Shown in pieces: positions 6,015-8,970 of a stretch of 8,970 nt of DNA. Position 1 is the stretch's first letter. The number at the start of each line of letters is the position of its first letter. Source of the DNA: Chloroflexia bacterium (GTDB taxonomy: Bacteria > Chloroflexota > Chloroflexia > Thermomicrobiales > UBA6265); contig JACCYK010000153.1 of the NCBI GenBank assembly GCA_013696525.1, forward strand, positions 1 through 8,970, read 5' to 3'. Below the pieces are notes generated by a model. The model saw only the letters and a program-made list of their open reading frames with translations. It did no database searches and was not told the origin of the DNA. Made by a program: the position numbers and the translations under genes.

Positions 6015-7214
6015 CTACTGGTAGATGACCAGATCAGGGCTCGGGTTGAGGTCCACCACGTCCGACGGCTCCATCAGGGGCTTATCTTGCCGGTAAAAGA
6101 GCTTGATCCCGCCGAACTCCACGGGCTCGTCGCGGACCAGGATATTGTAGACGCTGGTCTTGAGGTCGGGGTCTCCGAATCCATCGGCGTCGATCACGAG
6201 CTGGACGCCCGGCACCGGTCGCAACGTCTCCTTCTCCTTGATCATATCTTCGCGGAACTGATGGACGATCAGCACCTTTGGCGGGAGGTTGTGGGCCTCC
6301 ACCAGCGCCGCCAGCTCATTTTGGGCATAGGTAATACTCTCCGCCCACACCGAGCCGATGTGATCGCCGGGCGTCTGTCCATCCGCGACCGCGAACTCCG
6401 GGTCGATCGCGAGGTGCACATTTGGCCGGAGCAAAAGCGAGCGAACTTTTTCGAGCTCCGCGGCCACGCTGCCGCGGCCGATCTGGACATCGAGAAACAC
6501 CAACATGTCGTGGTCGGCCGCGTAGTTCACCCATTCGGTGAGGGTCTTAATGTCCGTGTCGAGAATATAGGTACCGTCCGCTCCCGGCACGCGCTGGGCA
6601 ACCGTCGCGATCAGCTCAAAGGCGGCAATGACTTCACGGTCGGGATCGGCGATCTCATATCGCTCCGCCTCCTCGATCAGCAGCCGATGCACATCTTCGA
6701 TCGCGTGCTCGCCGACGATGCCCATGTTCGCGTCGTGGGGATGGCCGTAGTACGTCAGGATCCGGAAGTGCGGCAACAGGCCGTCGACCATTGGATCATA
6801 TGCCGGATCCGGCGGTGGCGTCGCCAGCAACGGCGCGGTCGCGTACTCGATGGCGGGTGCCGGGGTCAGGAGCGCGCCGCCGCCTACCGCCGGAGCTTCC
6901 GGCGTCGCGGCCACGCCCAGTTTCGGTCGTGGCGCTTCCACTTGGGCGACAACTTGGCCGTTACTTTTCGTGGGGACAGCATTCGAGCCGGCGCCGAGCA
7001 ACGTGCGGTCGCCTCGTCCCGCCGCGAGGAGCGCGATGGTGAGCGCGAGGATCAAGACGACGAAGGCGCTGACGGTCCGCTCACTCGGAAGCCAAGCGGG
7101 CAGTTCCACCCGTGGGGCCGGCGTGGACGCTTCGGGCGGTGCCTTGTGCCAATCCGACGTAAATGGGGTTGGCCCCACGGGCCGTCCCGGCCGGACTCTC
7201 AGCCGGCCCGGCAT
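6015..7214 (-). CDS. Membrane-anchored extracellular protein with TIM-barrel-like domain, function unknown
   Basis: From ATG 7214 the product has 399 residues. About 47 Pro/Arg-rich residues come first, then one hydrophobic helix (about 48-65, SAFVVLILALTIALLAAG). A linker of about 75 residues rich in Pro, Ala and Thr follows, then a domain of about 250 residues reading like a beta/alpha barrel: FRILTYYGHP (150-159), MLVFLDVQIGRG (237-248), VHLAIDPEFAV (266-276), KVLIVHQFREDMI (313-325) and VQLVIDADGFGD (337-348). Conserved-looking acids and His on strand ends resemble polysaccharide-acting barrel enzymes, but I cannot name a family or prove activity. The start is chosen because GAGG lies 5 bases upstream. 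The frame stays open to ATG 7436 and TTG 7460, which would add 74 or 82 residues with poorer ribosome sites. A 504-codon plus-strand frame opposite it is His/Arg/Gln-rich and judged an antisense shadow. Confidence 0.82.
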   Translation of the reverse strand: MPGRLRVRPGRPVGPTPFTSDWHKAPPEASTPAPRVELPAWLPSERTVSAFVVLILALTIALLAAGRGDRTLLGAGSNAVPTKSNGQVVAQVEAPRPKLGVAATPEAPAVGGGALLTPAPAIEYATAPLLATPPPDPAYDPMVDGLLPHFRILTYYGHPHDANMGIVGEHAIEDVHRLLIEEAERYEIADPDREVIAAFELIATVAQRVPGADGTYILDTDIKTLTEWVNYAADHDMLVFLDVQIGRGSVAAELEKVRSLLLRPNVHLAIDPEFAVADGQTPGDHIGSVWAESITYAQNELAALVEAHNLPPKVLIVHQFREDMIKEKETLRPVPGVQLVIDADGFGDPDLKTSVYNILVRDEPVEFGGIKLFYRQDKPLMEPSDVVDLNPSPDLVIYQ

Positions 7215-7219
7215 CGTCG

Positions 7220-7223
7220 CCTC
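7220..7223 (-). promoter_or_regulatory. Ribosome binding site deciding the start at 7214
   Basis: On the minus strand GAGG is followed by 5 bases and ATG 7214. This is the best ribosome site among the possible starts of the membrane-anchored protein; ATG 7436 has none nearby, and TTG 7460 has a weaker AAGG. Confidence 0.45.
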
Positions 7224-7586
7224 GAAGGCACATTCCAACGAACCAGCGGCATGGCGGGCTCCTTCCGGTCGGGCGGTCCAAACGGCGGGGTGGACCCGTG
7301 CGAGCCCGCGGCGATCGCGAGCGGGTTTGAAATCGACGCTGATGGCAAGCGTAGCGTCGTCGTTCTGGGTCAAACTTGGTTGAACCGACCGCCCATGAGA
7401 ATCAGCGATAATCGGCCGGTCTACCGTCAAGAGCATGCCAGATTGGAACGGCCCTGGCAAGCGAGCCTTGACCAGTGGACACCATCGAACGGGCGCCTGC
7501 CGCTAGACCATGAGATCGCCACGCCATCGAGCCGGTGCCGAGGACGGTTCCTCTACTGCCGGGGGCGCCGATTGAACCACCAGACC

Positions 7587-7593
7587 GAGAGGA
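7587..7593 (+). promoter_or_regulatory. Ribosome binding site of folC
   Basis: GAGAGGA lies 4 bases before GTG 7598 and 13 bases before ATG 7607. This supports GTG 7598 as the start. The upstream in-frame GTG at 7535 has no comparable site and would add a Pro-rich stretch not expected in the family. Confidence 0.6.
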
Positions 7594-7597
7594 CGAT

Positions 7598-8965
7598 GTG
7601 AGCGCCATGTGGTCGTATCGAGATGCTCTTCGTGAGCTCTGGGAGCGGTCGAATTACGACCGCGGCTACATCGCGAATCCCTTTGGCGATCGCGCCTCGG
7701 GCGAGCGGGGGCTTGCAAGGGTCCGCCAGTTGCTGCGGTTGGCGGGTACTCCTGACGACAAGATGCTCGTCGCCCATATTGCCGGTTCCAAGGGAAAGGG
7801 ATCGACCGCCGCGATGATCGCGGCAATCGCCGGCGCCGCCGGGTACCGGGTCGGCCTCTATACATCGCCACACCTCCACTCGTTCCGCGAGCGGATCGCC
7901 GTCGACGCCGTGCCCATCGCGGCGCCGGAGTTTGCCCGGCTGGCGCAACGTGTCACGGCCCTGGCAAGCGAATTGGAGAACGCCAATCCGGAGCTGGGCG
8001 ACATTTCCGCCTTTGAACTGTTGACGGTTATGGCCCTAACGCATTTCCAGGCGACGAACCGCGACCTCGTCGTGCTTGAAGTCGGCCTTGGCGGGACGTA
8101 CGACGCGACGAACGTCGTGACCCCGGCCACTTCGGTCGTGACGAAACTCGACCTGGAACACACGGCGGTGCTCGGCTCCACCCTAGAGGCGATCGCGGCG
8201 GCAAAGGCGGGTATCTTTAAGCCCGGTGTCCCGGTTGTCTCCTCACCACAGCCCGATTCAGTGGTAACGGTCCTGGAATCACTGGCTCTTGAACGAGACT
8301 GCGCCTTCCACGTCGGCGGAAGGGACTGGCAGTGGACCGGGCACTGGCGCCGGTTCTCGGTCGAGGGGCCCTGGGGCACCTATCGATCGCTCGCCAGCGC
8401 CCTGCCCGGCGACCATCAAATGGAGAACGCGGCGACGGCAATCGCCGCGGCTTGGACACTCGACGCCGGCGGCTTCACCCTTGCCGAGGGTGATGCGCGC
8501 CAGGGTCTCCGCCAAGTTCAGTTGAGCGGGCGCTTCGAACCCGTGCCGTTGGCAAACGGCGTCGTCGCAATCCTCGACGGGGCGCATACCCCGGCTTCCG
8601 CTCGTGCCCTCACGGAAACAGTGCGAGCGGAGTATCCCGGCCGATCCGTGATCCTGGTGCTGGGCACCTCTGCCGACAAGGATGTCGAATCGCTCGGTCG
8701 CGAGCTTGCTTGGATCGCGCACCACGCCATCGCAACAACTTCCCGAAGCCCGCGGGCCGCCCCGGCCTCACTCATCGCCACTGGACTATCGGCATTTCCG
8801 CTCGCGATTGAAGTCCAACCATCGGTCGCGGCAGCGGTGACGCGGGCCAAGGCGCTGGCGCATCCGGGTAACCTCATTGTCATCACCGGCTCCTTATTCG
8901 TTGTGGCGGAGGCGCGGGAAGCGCTTGGGCTCGGGACACCCGTCCCCGACCCCGGCGGTCAGTAG
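7598..8965 (+). CDS. folC: Bifunctional folylpolyglutamate synthase / dihydrofolate synthase
   Basis: From GTG 7598 the product has 455 residues, normal for FolC. It is a cytoplasmic ATP-dependent Mur-ligase-type enzyme that adds glutamate to dihydropteroate (giving dihydrofolate) and to reduced folates. The P-loop is GSKGKGST (residues 63-70), followed by GLYTSPHL (86-93) and FRERI (96-100). The central domain has FELLTVMAL (139-147), LEVGLGGTYDATNVV (160-174), and DLEHTAVLG with AAAKAGIFKPG (185-210). That last stretch contains the Lys (203) carbamylated in the family. LPGDHQMENA (269-278) leads into the C-terminal glutamate-binding domain. There LDGAHTP (326-332) replaces the usual DGAHNP, an Asn-to-Thr change. 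GTSADKD (356-362) and TGSLFVVAEAR (430-440) complete the match. Both activities are assumed from the family; no other folate gene lies in the window. The gene ends in TAG, which overlaps a ribosome site for a downstream gene. Confidence 0.97.
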   Translation: MSAMWSYRDALRELWERSNYDRGYIANPFGDRASGERGLARVRQLLRLAGTPDDKMLVAHIAGSKGKGSTAAMIAAIAGAAGYRVGLYTSPHLHSFRERIAVDAVPIAAPEFARLAQRVTALASELENANPELGDISAFELLTVMALTHFQATNRDLVVLEVGLGGTYDATNVVTPATSVVTKLDLEHTAVLGSTLEAIAAAKAGIFKPGVPVVSSPQPDSVVTVLESLALERDCAFHVGGRDWQWTGHWRRFSVEGPWGTYRSLASALPGDHQMENAATAIAAAWTLDAGGFTLAEGDARQGLRQVQLSGRFEPVPLANGVVAILDGAHTPASARALTETVRAEYPGRSVILVLGTSADKDVESLGRELAWIAHHAIATTSRSPRAAPASLIATGLSAFPLAIEVQPSVAAAVTRAKALAHPGNLIVITGSLFVVAEAREALGLGTPVPDPGGQ

Positions 8966-8970
8966 GAGGT
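8965..8970 (+). promoter_or_regulatory. Shine-Dalgarno sequence for a gene beyond the right edge
   Basis: GGAGGT begins at the last base of the folC TAG stop, and the whole string TAGGAGGT nearly equals the anti-16S consensus. It implies another plus-strand gene starting about 5-10 bases past the window, probably co-transcribed with folC. Confidence 0.6.

Larger units (their letters stand above)
7215..7597. other. Divergent region between the anchored protein and folC
   Basis: This stretch has no convincing gene. On the minus strand it may hold an N-terminal extension of the anchored protein (frame open to 7460), but third-position GC looks lower there than in the main domain. A 17-residue minus-strand frame (7252-7199) has a strong AAGGAG ribosome site and overlaps the start at 7214. 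On the plus strand, GATAAT (7407-7412) is a possible -10 box, but no matching -35 is seen and it would give folC a leader of about 180 bases. The octamer GCGATCGC occurs at 7311-7318. Confidence 0.5.

Noticed and set aside
6087..7601. A 504-codon open frame on the plus strand opposite the membrane-anchored protein
   Set aside because: Its translation is rich in His, Arg and Gln with no domain logic, while the minus strand shows a membrane helix, a linker and ordered strand motifs. It is an antisense shadow of a GC-rich gene.
1..8970. A mobile element, CRISPR array, toxin-antitoxin pair or defence system
   Set aside because: No transposase, integrase, direct-repeat array, terminal inverted repeats or paired small toxin/antitoxin genes were found. 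Composition is uniform, as expected for core chromosome.

Overview
The window is about 65% GC and densely packed, with genes on both strands. It suggests a high-GC bacterium, and I lean towards Chloroflexota of the Thermomicrobia/Sphaerobacter kind. The reasons are a lipoprotein gene that looks leaderless behind a TACAAT box, an MscL with a zinc-ribbon tail, a DUF1684 gene, and secreted proteins with long Pro/Ala/Ser/Thr linkers. There is no 16S rRNA or other marker in the window, so this placement is inference; a high-GC actinobacterium is the main alternative. I found no rRNA, tRNA, CRISPR array, insertion sequence, integrase or attachment site. The region reads as ordinary chromosome.

Layout. 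Bases 1-2793 (minus strand) hold a tight three-gene cassette, read right to left: a DPM1/GtrB-like family 2 glycosyltransferase with two C-terminal membrane helices, a YbhN/UPF0104-type multi-pass membrane protein, and a class I SAM methyltransferase cut by the left window edge. Adjacent genes overlap, so they are probably translated together and act in membrane glycolipid or polyprenyl-phosphate-sugar metabolism. From a divergent promoter region near 2800-3000 the plus strand continues with a 72-residue protein of unknown function, mscL with its own promoter, a secreted lipoprotein, and a 140-residue protein of unknown function that ends at 5290.

Bases 5369-7214 (minus strand) hold a DUF1684 gene with a 16-bp perfect palindrome in its leader. 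Upstream of it lies a membrane-anchored extracellular protein with a TIM-barrel-like domain that I do not recognise as a named family. Its start is uncertain, because the frame stays open to 7460. About 380 bases without a convincing gene follow. Then folC (plus strand, 7598-8965) encodes folylpolyglutamate/dihydrofolate synthase. A strong Shine-Dalgarno sequence overlapping its stop codon implies another gene just past the right edge.

The only evident functional unit is the glycosyltransferase-YbhN-methyltransferase cassette. The other genes look like neighbours rather than one pathway. I did not find a clearly new biological system. The items most worth a second look are the zinc-ribbon MscL, the glycolipid cassette and the membrane-anchored TIM-barrel-like protein.
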